From assembly GCA_964551435.1 (NCBI GenBank), contig CAZKBS010000001.1, positions 62,001 through 126,000 of the forward strand: 64,000 bases of DNA, read 5' to 3'. How positions within the stretch are numbered: the first letter of the stretch is position 1; every line of letters begins with the position of its first letter. A program made the position numbers and the translations under genes. This stretch comes from UBA2020 sp964551435 (GTDB lineage Bacteria > Pseudomonadota > Alphaproteobacteria > Micavibrionales > UBA2020). Below the pieces are notes generated by a model, which made no database searches, was not told where the DNA came from, and saw only the letters and a program-made list of their open reading frames with translations. Positions 9,203 through 16,577 of the stretch are shown here, piece by piece.

Positions 9203-9706
9203 TCAGCTGTCGATACGCAAAATATCTTGCGGGTAGCGGCCTTCGGCAATATCCACGATATGCTTTGGCAAGATGACCGGAAAAATGAAATCCGGCGTGA
9301 CCGCCGCATCGGCCGGTTTCCACCAGCGCATGTCGGATACGAATTTGCGTTCGATCTGCGTGTGCCCCGCCGTTGAAATATCGCTGCGCGCTGTATGCAC
9401 CACAAAATATTTTTCATCGATATGCAGAATGTCGCCATAGAACATCAAATCAACCTTGCGGTGCCAGACCTGCGGACCGGTTGTGATATCGGTATGTCCG
9501 GTTTCTTCGAAAATTTCGCGGCGCAGGGCGTCCATGATATCTTCGCCCTCGTCGATACCGCCGCCGACTGTGCCCCAGTAATCACCCGCGAGCGGCTGGC
9601 CGCCGACAGGATGAATATTCGGATCGTTTTTGTATTTGAACAACAAAAACTCACCCGCCGGATTGAACAGCAGCGCACGCACGCTCTGGCGCGTTTTTTT
9701 GGTCAT
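9203..9706 (-). CDS. Nudix hydrolase
   Basis: A 167-residue Nudix-fold pyrophosphohydrolase. The Nudix box spans about residues 49-71: GGGIDEGEDIMDALRREIFE followed by ETG, which fits G-x5-E-x7-R-E-x2-E-E-x-G, so the metal-binding glutamates are intact. The N-terminal part reads as a strand pair (SVRALLFNPAGEFLLFKY). Substrate is unknown; the family hydrolyses nucleoside diphosphates linked to varied groups. The gene stands alone between two short gaps and is transcribed towards the 8503-9048 gene. Confidence 0.9.
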   Translation of the reverse strand: MTKKTRQSVRALLFNPAGEFLLFKYKNDPNIHPVGGQPLAGDYWGTVGGGIDEGEDIMDALRREIFEETGHTDITTGPQVWHRKVDLMFYGDILHIDEKYFVVHTARSDISTAGHTQIERKFVSDMRWWKPADAAVTPDFIFPVILPKHIVDIAEGRYPQDILRIDS

Positions 9707-9752
9707 GGTGTTAGCCTTTCTGCCGTGATTATATCAGACAACCGCCCGCAAC

Positions 9753-9799
9753 AAATAAGAAAGAAGGCTGGCAGCGGATTTCTTCCGGATGCCAGCCTT
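9753..9799 (-). terminator. Terminator behind the flgF-flgH operon
   Basis: AAGGCTGGCA (9764-9773) pairs perfectly with TGCCAGCCTT (9790-9799), with an inner CGGA/TCCG pairing in the loop. On the minus strand the stem is followed by a T-rich run (CTTTCTTATTT). It lies about 100 bp past the flgH stop codon and separates the flagellar operon from the Nudix gene. Confidence 0.7.
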
Positions 9800-9900
9800 G
9801 GAGTTGGGTTAGTACAGGTTAAGAGTAGGGTGGTCAAGCGTAAGGCGTGGAGGAAAATACCATCCGGCGGGCCCTTTCGAACAAAGCCGTAAAGGCAGAG

Positions 9901-10668
9901 TTAGAAAGGAAAGACGGCATCGATGAATTGCTGTCCGTAGCGCGGCTGCTGGATTTCGCTAATCTGACCACGGCCCCCGTAGGAAATGCGCGCTTCGGCG
10001 ATTTTTTCATACGAGATGGAGTTGTTGTTGATGATATCTTCGGGGCGGATAACACCATCCAGCGTCAGTTCGCGCAATTCATAGTTCACGCGCACTTCCT
10101 GCTGGCCGCGAATGATGAAATTGCCGTTCGGCAGCACCTGCGTAATCATAGCGGCGATTTTGAGGCGGATTTCCTCCTCGCGCTTGATTTTACCATCGCC
10201 CGTGCTGGTCGAATTCGTGTTCATGCCGACGAGGTTGCTGGGATCGACCCCGCCCGGCAGGACTTTACCCAGATACCCTTCGAAACCGGCCAGATTGGGC
10301 AGACCTGTTTTTTCAGTCCCGTTGCGCTGGCGCTCGGTTTTGTTTTTCAAGTCGGCTTCGTCCGCGATATCGATGTTGACTGTCAGGATATCGCCGACTT
10401 TATGCGCGCGCTGGTCCTTGAAAAACGTCTGGCGGCTGGGCTGCCACAGGGAATTGGCGTTGGTATTGGCGGCAGGCTCGCTGGGCATTGGCAGCTTGAT
10501 AAGTTCGGGGTTGTTGGCGGTGTTCTGTGCGGTCTGGATGCCGCTCATGGCCGGTGCTTTGCCGATATTGGAAACACGGTCGGGAATGCCGCAGGCGGAG
10601 AGCATCAGTACCGAAGCCAGCGACATCGCAAGCGTGAGGGATCGTGCGGGTTTAGAAACCTTTTTCAT
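9901..10668 (-). CDS. flgH: Flagellar L-ring protein FlgH
   Basis: A 255-residue outer-membrane lipoprotein that forms the L ring around the flagellar rod. The signal peptide ends in a lipobox (LMLSAC, Cys26). Family blocks visible are LWQ (about 74), HKVGDILTVNI and the C-terminal GVIRPEDI...YGGRGQISEIQQPRYGQQ. It is last in the minus-strand operon flgF-flgG-flgA-flgH and is followed by a terminator. Confidence 0.95.
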   Translation of the reverse strand: MKKVSKPARSLTLAMSLASVLMLSACGIPDRVSNIGKAPAMSGIQTAQNTANNPELIKLPMPSEPAANTNANSLWQPSRQTFFKDQRAHKVGDILTVNIDIADEADLKNKTERQRNGTEKTGLPNLAGFEGYLGKVLPGGVDPSNLVGMNTNSTSTGDGKIKREEEIRLKIAAMITQVLPNGNFIIRGQQEVRVNYELRELTLDGVIRPEDIINNNSISYEKIAEARISYGGRGQISEIQQPRYGQQFIDAVFPF

Positions 10669-10772
10669 GGGAATTACTCCTAATTAACCTGTACTTTTTT
10701 TGTTTTTGTAGTGCCGACAAGAGCCTTGCAAGAGCCGTGCCTGTTTTCAGGTTTCCGGCATTTTGCGGCGAT

Positions 10773-11747
10773 TTAGCTGCCCGCAACGCGGACGGAAACC
10801 GCCTGCATACCCGTCACGACAGCATCCAGCACCTGACGGGATGACATATTCATAACCTTGACCAGCGCACCGGAGGCGCCATTTTCCAGAGCGCGCGCCT
10901 GCGTGGTCAGATGGATAGGCCCGCTTTGCAGGGTCACGGTCACGATATCGCCTTTTTTGACCAGCGTGGGCTGGACGATATCACCTGCGGCAACCGCGCG
11001 CAGGGCGGGTAAGTTACGGCGCGGCGAGAGGCCGATCAGCTGCGCCTCGTCAATCACGGTATTGGCGGAGACCTCGGCGGCACGCACATCCACGCGGGTG
11101 ATATCGGATGCCGTGATGATATCGCCCATACGCTTGGGCTGGCTCAAAACCGGCAGCGACGTCAGCAGATACAGCTGCCCGCTGACATCGCGGCGCACGC
11201 CTGCCGCCGACAGGGTGGCACGGAACATCCCGCGCGCGAGGTCATAGCGCAGATCTTCGATTTCAAGCGCGGCAACCGCTTGCGGGGGAATGTAGAAAAC
11301 ACTGCCGCGGCTGTCGAAAACCGTTTCGAAACGCTGGCCCGGCAGCGCTTCGGCCAGTTTGGCCTGCAGCGCGGCTTCGATCTGGAAGCGGTCGATTTCC
11401 TGCGCATCGCGGCGGATAACCGTTTTTTCCATGCCGTTTTGCGAGCGCCAGCCGAAACCGAAAGCGTTGGAAATGCGCGTCAGATCATGCGCCGACAGCA
11501 CCATTTCCGAACCCAGCGCCGGCGACGGCGCCAGTTCATGCCCCGCATAGCGGCCGGCGCCGTCAAAGACATCGCCCACGGTGATGACATCGGCGGCAAC
11601 GATGACTTCGCTGCGCGGCGTGGCGACATCGCCCGCCCAGGCCTTGCCGATCACGATGACCGTCATGATCAGCGCCATGAACATATTCTTGCCGGTATCG
11701 GCGGTGGCGGCGACAAGCGTTTTTGCAGTGTTTTCTGTGTGTTTCAT
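10773..11747 (-). CDS. flgA: Flagellar P-ring assembly chaperone FlgA
   Basis: A 324-residue periplasmic chaperone needed to assemble the FlgI P ring. A hydrophobic signal segment (MFMALIMTVIVIGKAWAG) starts near residue 22, and the C-terminal half holds the SAF domain typical of FlgA (RRNLPALRAVAAGDIVQPT...VKKGDIVTVTLQSG). The ATG at 11747 has a GGGAG site; a later ATG at 11684 would give a more conventional signal peptide. Sits between flgG and flgH, an order common in alphaproteobacteria. Confidence 0.92.
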   Translation of the reverse strand: MKHTENTAKTLVAATADTGKNMFMALIMTVIVIGKAWAGDVATPRSEVIVAADVITVGDVFDGAGRYAGHELAPSPALGSEMVLSAHDLTRISNAFGFGWRSQNGMEKTVIRRDAQEIDRFQIEAALQAKLAEALPGQRFETVFDSRGSVFYIPPQAVAALEIEDLRYDLARGMFRATLSAAGVRRDVSGQLYLLTSLPVLSQPKRMGDIITASDITRVDVRAAEVSANTVIDEAQLIGLSPRRNLPALRAVAAGDIVQPTLVKKGDIVTVTLQSGPIHLTTQARALENGASGALVKVMNMSSRQVLDAVVTGMQAVSVRVAGS

Positions 11748-11826
11748 ATCCGGTCTCCCAACCCTTATGACTATTCCCCATCAAGCGCTGCGGCGGCCCT
11801 TCCCGGGGCAGCCGCACGCGCCGCCG

Positions 11827-12615
11827 TTATCTCAGGTTCGAAATCGTGGACAGCATTTCATCGCCCGTCTGGATGATTTTCGAGTTCATTTCATACGCGC
11901 GCTGCGCCTGAATGAGCGAGGTGATTTCCTGCACGATGTTCACGTTCGACGTTTCAAGCGCGCCCTGTTCCAGCTGGCCATATCCGGGTTCGCCTGGGTT
12001 GCTAACGACGGCGGTGCCCGACGCTTCGGTTTCCATCAGGATGTTGTTACCGATAGCTTCAAGGCCCGCATCGTTGGCGAAGGTCGCCAGCTGGATCTGG
12101 CCGACGTTGGTCAGCGCCGTCTGGTTTTGCAGCTTGACCAGCACCTCGCCCGACGCGTTGACGGTCACGTCAACCGCATCCGGCGGAATGGTGATACCGG
12201 GCTGCACGTCATAACCTTCGGAGGTCACCAGCTGACCATCCTGATCCAGCTGGAAGGAGCCATCACGGGTATATCCCGTCTCGCCGCTCGGCAAGGTGAT
12301 CATGAAATAGCCTTCGCCCTTGATAGCGACGTCGAAGGGGTTGCCTGTCATTTGCAGCGCGCCCTGTTCGTTGATGCGGTAGACCGAACCCGCTTTAACA
12401 CCCAGACCCTGCTGGATACCTGCGGGAACCGTCGTGCCCTGGTCGGAAGACGACGCACCCGGGCGCACTTTGGTCTGATAAAGCAGATCCTGAAATTCCG
12501 CGCGCTGGCGTTTATAGCCCGTGGTGGTCATGTTCGCGATGTTATTGGAAATCACGTCGACGTTCAGCTGTTGTGCGAGCATCCCGGTGGCGCCGATATC
12601 AAGGGTCAATGACAT
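11827..12615 (-). CDS. flgG: Flagellar distal rod protein FlgG
   Basis: A 262-residue axial protein of the distal rod. The N-terminal rod signature ISNNIANMTTTGYKRQRAEF (about residues 21-40) and the C-terminal coiled-coil block (SNVNIVQEITSLIQAQRAYE) are both visible, and the middle has NPFDVAIKGEGYF and TRDGSFQLD. The length matches FlgG. ATG at 12615 is preceded by AAGGAG. It follows flgF by 28 bp. Confidence 0.97.
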   Translation of the reverse strand: MSLTLDIGATGMLAQQLNVDVISNNIANMTTTGYKRQRAEFQDLLYQTKVRPGASSSDQGTTVPAGIQQGLGVKAGSVYRINEQGALQMTGNPFDVAIKGEGYFMITLPSGETGYTRDGSFQLDQDGQLVTSEGYDVQPGITIPPDAVDVTVNASGEVLVKLQNQTALTNVGQIQLATFANDAGLEAIGNNILMETEASGTAVVSNPGEPGYGQLEQGALETSNVNIVQEITSLIQAQRAYEMNSKIIQTGDEMLSTISNLR

Positions 12616-12643
12616 GTGGTTTCTCCTTGTCTTTGGTCAGACG

Positions 12644-13363
12644 TTAAACTTGGGTCAATTTCTGGATGGCGCTGCGAATACGTTCGTGGTCGTTTTGCAG
12701 CATGCGCTGTGCGGACTGGTACGACCGCAGGATTTCGATCATGCGGTTCATTTCAATAACGGGGTTGACGTTCGCATTCTCGGTAAAGCCTTGTACGATG
12801 CGTATATTTTCAACCGGCTGTTCGGCCTGTCCGGCGGCGTCAAAAAGGTTTTCACCCGTGCGGGTCATCGCCTGTTCGTTTTCGACGGTGGCAACCTTGA
12901 TGCGGCCGATGGTGCCGAATTCGCTGGTGATCTCGCCGTCTTCGGTGATGCGGATCTGCGTGGCGTCAGCCTGCACAAGAATAGGTTCGTTGTTTTCGTT
13001 CATAACGGCATAGCCGCTTTTATTGACCAGCTGGCCGTTGGCATCGAGCGTGAAGCCGCCGTCGCGGGTGTAGCGCAGGCCGCCCGGCGTTTGCAGAACA
13101 AAATAGCCGCGGCCTTGCAGTGCGACGTCGAAGGGGTTGTGCGTTTGCGTGAGCGAGCCGACAGAAAGATCGCGGTAGCTGCCGCTGTTGGTTGACTGAC
13201 GAATAACATCGCCGCCGCGCGGCTGGGTGATGTATTCACTGAACAGCGTTTGCTGCGCGCGGTAGCCCGGCGTGCTCATGTTGGCCAGGTTGTTGGCCGT
13301 GATATTCATCTGCTGCTGCAGCGAGAGCTGTTGTGATAGTCCGATGTAGGATACGTTCTCCAT
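12644..13363 (-). CDS. flgF: Flagellar proximal rod protein FlgF
   Basis: A 239-residue proximal rod protein. It carries NITANNLANMSTPGYRAQQT near the N-terminus, NPFDVALQGRGYFVLQT in the middle and a C-terminal rod block (NVNPVIEMNRMIEILRSYQ). I chose the ATG at 13363 (MENVSYIGLS, spaced eight bases from AGGTGG); the ATG at 13369 adds two residues and is too close to the ribosome site. First gene of the operon, about 85 bp behind a sigma-54 promoter. Confidence 0.95.
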   Translation of the reverse strand: MENVSYIGLSQQLSLQQQMNITANNLANMSTPGYRAQQTLFSEYITQPRGGDVIRQSTNSGSYRDLSVGSLTQTHNPFDVALQGRGYFVLQTPGGLRYTRDGGFTLDANGQLVNKSGYAVMNENNEPILVQADATQIRITEDGEITSEFGTIGRIKVATVENEQAMTRTGENLFDAAGQAEQPVENIRIVQGFTENANVNPVIEMNRMIEILRSYQSAQRMLQNDHERIRSAIQKLTQV

Positions 13364-13448
13364 AGCCATCCACCTTTACTTGCTGTGCCTGTCCGCATTT
13401 TTATGTTTATCGGTGTGCTGAACAGACGTCTTAACCTGCGGAAGACTT

Positions 13449-13464
13449 TGCAGAAACTGTGCCA
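13449..13464 (-). promoter_or_regulatory. Sigma-54 promoter of flgF operon
   Basis: On the minus strand TGGCACA-GTTT-CTGCA matches the -24/-12 consensus TGGCACG-N4-TTGCA with GG and GC at the correct spacing. It lies about 85 bp upstream of the flgF start. Confidence 0.85.
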
Positions 13465-13568
13465 GTTTTGTTTATTTAATAAAATCAATGTCTTAAATAA
13501 ACGCCCACCCGCCGCTGCCCCGCACCACCACGCGCAGCGCCGTCCCGCGCAGAACCAAGCGGGCATTT

Positions 13569-13586
13569 TTTGCCGCGCGGCGCAAA
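13569..13586. promoter_or_regulatory. Near-palindrome midway between divergent sigma-54 promoters
   Basis: TTTGCCGCGCGGCGCAAA has matching outer half-sites TTTGC/GCAAA. It lies about 105 bp upstream of the flgF -24 element and about 95 bp upstream of the fliL one. Such a position suits a shared upstream activating site for a sigma-54 enhancer-binding protein (FlbD-like in this class). The protein itself is not in the window. Confidence 0.45.
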
Positions 13587-13678
13587 GCCGGCGGATTTTC
13601 TGCAATTTTAGAAAAACTGATTATTTAGGAAGCCTTTTGTTTTGCTGATAAAATGAACTGACAGGCACCTTCAATCTG

Positions 13679-13694
13679 TGGCACGATATGTGCA
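13679..13694 (+). promoter_or_regulatory. Sigma-54 promoter of fliL operon
   Basis: TGGCACG-ATAT-GTGCA matches TGGCACG-N4-TTGCA at all but one position. It lies 68 bp upstream of the fliL ATG and drives the plus-strand flagellar operon. Confidence 0.87.
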
Positions 13695-13761
13695 GGGTTT
13701 TGAGGAGTTTATGCGCGGTCTTTCGCTTTGAAAGCGGCGCTTTTCATAAAAGCAGGGGATC

Positions 13762-14337
13762 ATGGCAAGCGACAGCAAAGAAGAAGTCCCGCTTTCCGCC
13801 GATGGCGCGGAGGCTTTGGGCGCGGCAGAGGAAAGCCGCTTCAGCGCGAAAAAAATCGTGCTTTTTGTTCTGGTGCCTTTGATGGTCATCGGCGGCGCGC
13901 TCGGCGGCGCTTATAAAATGGGCTACCTCGACAAAGTCCTGCCCGGCCACGAAGTCGATTGCGCCACCGTCAAGGAAGGCGACGATGCCTATGCGGGCTG
14001 CATCGAAAAACTCGCCAAGGCGTCCGAAGGACCAGGCACGTTCATCGACGTCCCGCCGATTGTGGTTAACCTCAGCACCACCGGCCGTCAGCCGCGCTTT
14101 TTGCAAATCAAATTAAAGGTGGAGCTGGAAAGTCCCGCCGACCAGAAACCGTTTGAAGCCGTCATGCCCCGTGTCGTCGACCAGTTCCAGACTTTTTTGC
14201 GTGAGCTGCGGGTCGATGATCTCAACGGCTCTGCCGGTCTTTACCGTATGAAAATCGAACTGCTGAACCGCGTGCGCGCCGCCACCCCCGATGTGAAGGT
14301 GCGCGACGTTCTTTTTCAGGAGATGCTGGTACAATGA
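13762..14337 (+). CDS. fliL: Flagellar basal body-associated protein FliL
   Basis: A 191-residue single-pass inner-membrane protein that surrounds the stator and supports torque. The N-terminal ~28 residues are cytoplasmic, a membrane segment follows (about 31-50), then the periplasmic FliL domain with PPIVVNLSTTGRQPRFLQIK and a C-terminal VRDVLFQEMLVQ. Two cysteines (DCATVKEGDDAYAGC) in the linker are an unusual addition. Its stop overlaps the fliM ATG by 4 bp. Confidence 0.93.
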   Translation: MASDSKEEVPLSADGAEALGAAEESRFSAKKIVLFVLVPLMVIGGALGGAYKMGYLDKVLPGHEVDCATVKEGDDAYAGCIEKLAKASEGPGTFIDVPPIVVNLSTTGRQPRFLQIKLKVELESPADQKPFEAVMPRVVDQFQTFLRELRVDDLNGSAGLYRMKIELLNRVRAATPDVKVRDVLFQEMLVQ

Positions 14338-15356
14338 CGGAAACAACCGAAAAAACCCGCACAATCAACCCCGAGGATATGGTCGAACAGGAAGGCCGCA
14401 TTCTCGATCAGGATGAAATCGACAGCCTGCTGGGCTTTGGCGATGATACCGGCAATACAAGCAAGACTGGCATCATGGAGCTTATCAACTCCGCGCTCGT
14501 CAACTACGAGCGCCTGCCGATGCTTGACGTCGTGTTCGACCGTCTGGTGCGCCTGATGTCGACCAGTCTGCGCAACCTGACATCCGATAACGTCGAGATT
14601 AGCCTCGACCATATCTCCTCCGTCCGCTTCGGTGATTATCTCAATTCCATTCCCCTGCCCGCGATGCTGAGCATTTTCAAGGCGGAGGAATGGGACGACC
14701 GCGGCATGATGGTCGTCGACAGCGCGCTGATTTATTCGATTGTCGACGTTCTGCTGGGCGGACGGCGCGGCACATCGGCGCTGCGCGTCGAAGGCCGCCC
14801 CTATACCACCATTGAAACCAAGCTGATCGAACGCCTGGTGCAGGTCGTGCTCAACGACCTCTCCGCAGCTTTCGACCCGCTGTCGCCGGTGTCGTTCCGC
14901 ATGGAGCGCATCGAAACCAACCCCCGCTTCGCCACCATCACCCAAAGCAACAACGCGGGCGTGCTCGCGCGTTTGCGTATCGACATGGGCGACCGCAGCG
15001 GACGTATCGAAATCATGATCCCCTATGCGACGCTGGAGCCTGTCCGCGAAATCCTTCTCCAGATGTTCATGGGCGAAAAATTTGGCCGTGACAGTATTTG
15101 GGAAAGCCACCTGACGCGCGAACTGTTCCAGACCGATATACATCTTTCGGCCATTCTGGGTGAAACCAGCGTATCGCTGAACGATATCCTGAACTGGAAA
15201 GTCGGCTCGACCGTTGTTCTCAACACGCGTCCCGATGACCTGATTGAAATGCGTGTCGGGCAGCACCCGATGTTCATGGCGAAAATCGGCCAGAAACAGG
15301 GGCAGATCGCCGCCAGCATCGAGGAATACATCGAACCCAAGCAAGAAGAGGAATAA
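14334..15356 (+). CDS. fliM: Flagellar motor switch protein FliM
   Basis: A 340-residue C-ring switch protein. The N-terminal CheY-binding peptide is visible (LDQDEIDSLLGF, about 23-34), then the CheC-like middle domain (about 45-235) and a C-terminal SpoA/FliN-like domain (about 265-335, LNDILNWKVGSTVVLNTRPD). Begins inside the fliL stop (ATGA). No fliN follows; the next gene starts 4 bp later. Confidence 0.95.
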   Translation: MTETTEKTRTINPEDMVEQEGRILDQDEIDSLLGFGDDTGNTSKTGIMELINSALVNYERLPMLDVVFDRLVRLMSTSLRNLTSDNVEISLDHISSVRFGDYLNSIPLPAMLSIFKAEEWDDRGMMVVDSALIYSIVDVLLGGRRGTSALRVEGRPYTTIETKLIERLVQVVLNDLSAAFDPLSPVSFRMERIETNPRFATITQSNNAGVLARLRIDMGDRSGRIEIMIPYATLEPVREILLQMFMGEKFGRDSIWESHLTRELFQTDIHLSAILGETSVSLNDILNWKVGSTVVLNTRPDDLIEMRVGQHPMFMAKIGQKQGQIAASIEEYIEPKQEEE

Positions 15357-15359
15357 GCC

Positions 15360-15812
15360 ATGCCCTCTCTCGGCCTTGTGCTTGACATCGTGCTTCTGGG
15401 TGCCATCGGCGCGGCCATGCACCGCGCATGGATTTTATCGCGCCAGTTCGAACAGGCCAGAGCCGACCGCGCCGCCTTCGAACAGCTGATATCCGCGCTG
15501 AATATCGCCGCAGGGCGCGCCGAAGAGGCTATCGACGGTCTGAAAGCCGCCGTCAGCGATGCGGGCGACAGCCTGCAATCGAAGGTCAACGCCGCCCGCG
15601 CGCTTGAAAGCGAGCTTGAAATCATGCTGCAGGCCGGCGACAGTCTGGCCGAACGCCTGCAAAGCGCCGCCGAAAAATCACGCGCGGCGGTGCAGACCGA
15701 ACCCGCTGTCAAAGCCGAAAGCGCACGCCCCGTACCGCCAAAAGCGGCAGAGCCCCGCACACGCGCGGAAAAAGAGCTGCTGGACGCCCTGCGCGCCAAG
15801 CAGGAAGGATAA
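15360..15812 (+). CDS. DUF6468-like flagellar operon protein
   Basis: A 150-residue protein with an N-terminal hydrophobic segment (LGLVLDIVLLGAIGAAMHRA) followed by a long coiled-coil helix (about 28-110) and a Pro/Ala/Glu-rich tail. Proteins of this shape sit behind fliM in many alphaproteobacteria (I recall the family as DUF6468), but no activity is established that I know of. Membrane anchoring plus coiled coil suggests a scaffold for the motor or export gate. It is tightly packed between fliM and the motE-like gene. Confidence 0.75.
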   Translation: MPSLGLVLDIVLLGAIGAAMHRAWILSRQFEQARADRAAFEQLISALNIAAGRAEEAIDGLKAAVSDAGDSLQSKVNAARALESELEIMLQAGDSLAERLQSAAEKSRAAVQTEPAVKAESARPVPPKAAEPRTRAEKELLDALRAKQEG

Positions 15813-15821
15813 AGGCCGCGC

Positions 15822-16577
15822 ATGAAAAACTTTCTTAAAAAACTTCCGCTGAATATTTTTACCTTGCTGGTCGGCGCACTGGCGCTGGCTTTTGTTTTCC
15901 GGGTGGTCGATGTCGTGGTCTATGACGGCAAGGCGCCGGCGGCTGTTTCAAGCGCGCAGGCACAAAAGCAGGTGAACGAAGAACCCCCGCCGATTTCTGT
16001 CGAGGATATTCAAAAAGCCGTGCGCGACACCGCCAAGGCTGCCGAAGAACTACCGGATTTGCCCCAGCAGCCGCCCGCCGATAAAACCCCCGCACCCAGT
16101 CTGGCCGCGGACCCGTCGCTTGACCCCGAACAGCGCATTTTCAGCGCCGCGGAAATCGAGGTGCTGCAATCCCTTGCCCGCCGCCGCGAAGAAATTGAAA
16201 AGCGGGAACAAAAACTGACCGAGCAGGAAGCCCTGCTGAAAGCCGCCGAACAGGAAGTCGACCGCAAAATCGCCGAGCTGAACAAGCTGCGCGCCGATAT
16301 CGAAGGTCTTTTGGGCAAACAGGCGGAGATGGAGGACGAACGTATCCTCTCCCTCGTCAAAATCTACGAAAACATGAAACCCAAAGAAGCCGCCGCGATT
16401 TTCAACACGCTGGATATGGATGTACTGCTCGCCGTTATCAGCCGCATGGCCGAACGCCGCAGTTCGCCCATCATCGCGAATATGGAGCCGGAGCGCGCGC
16501 GCCTTGTCACCATCCGTCTCGCCGAGCAGCGCAAGCTGCCCGAAGCGAAACCCGCCAAACCCGCAGGCACACGCTAA
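15822..16577 (+). CDS. motE: MotE-like protein (MgtE N-domain)
   Basis: A 251-residue protein: short cytoplasmic end, one membrane segment (about 12-30), a Pro/Ala-rich linker, a coiled coil (about 105-165, rich in Glu/Lys), then a C-terminal MgtE-type superhelical domain (about 170-235, MKPKEAAAIFNTLDMDVLLA...IIANMEPERARLVTI). This is the layout of rhizobial MotE, the periplasmic chaperone of the motility protein MotC. The gene ends directly against the ATG of the next one (TAAATG). Confidence 0.8.
   Translation: MKNFLKKLPLNIFTLLVGALALAFVFRVVDVVVYDGKAPAAVSSAQAQKQVNEEPPPISVEDIQKAVRDTAKAAEELPDLPQQPPADKTPAPSLAADPSLDPEQRIFSAAEIEVLQSLARRREEIEKREQKLTEQEALLKAAEQEVDRKIAELNKLRADIEGLLGKQAEMEDERILSLVKIYENMKPKEAAAIFNTLDMDVLLAVISRMAERRSSPIIANMEPERARLVTIRLAEQRKLPEAKPAKPAGTR

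Noticed and set aside
13385..13648. Possible 87-residue gene between flgF and fliL
   Set aside because: Overlaps the sigma-54 promoter and palindrome, and its product is Arg/Gln/His-rich without a ribosome site.
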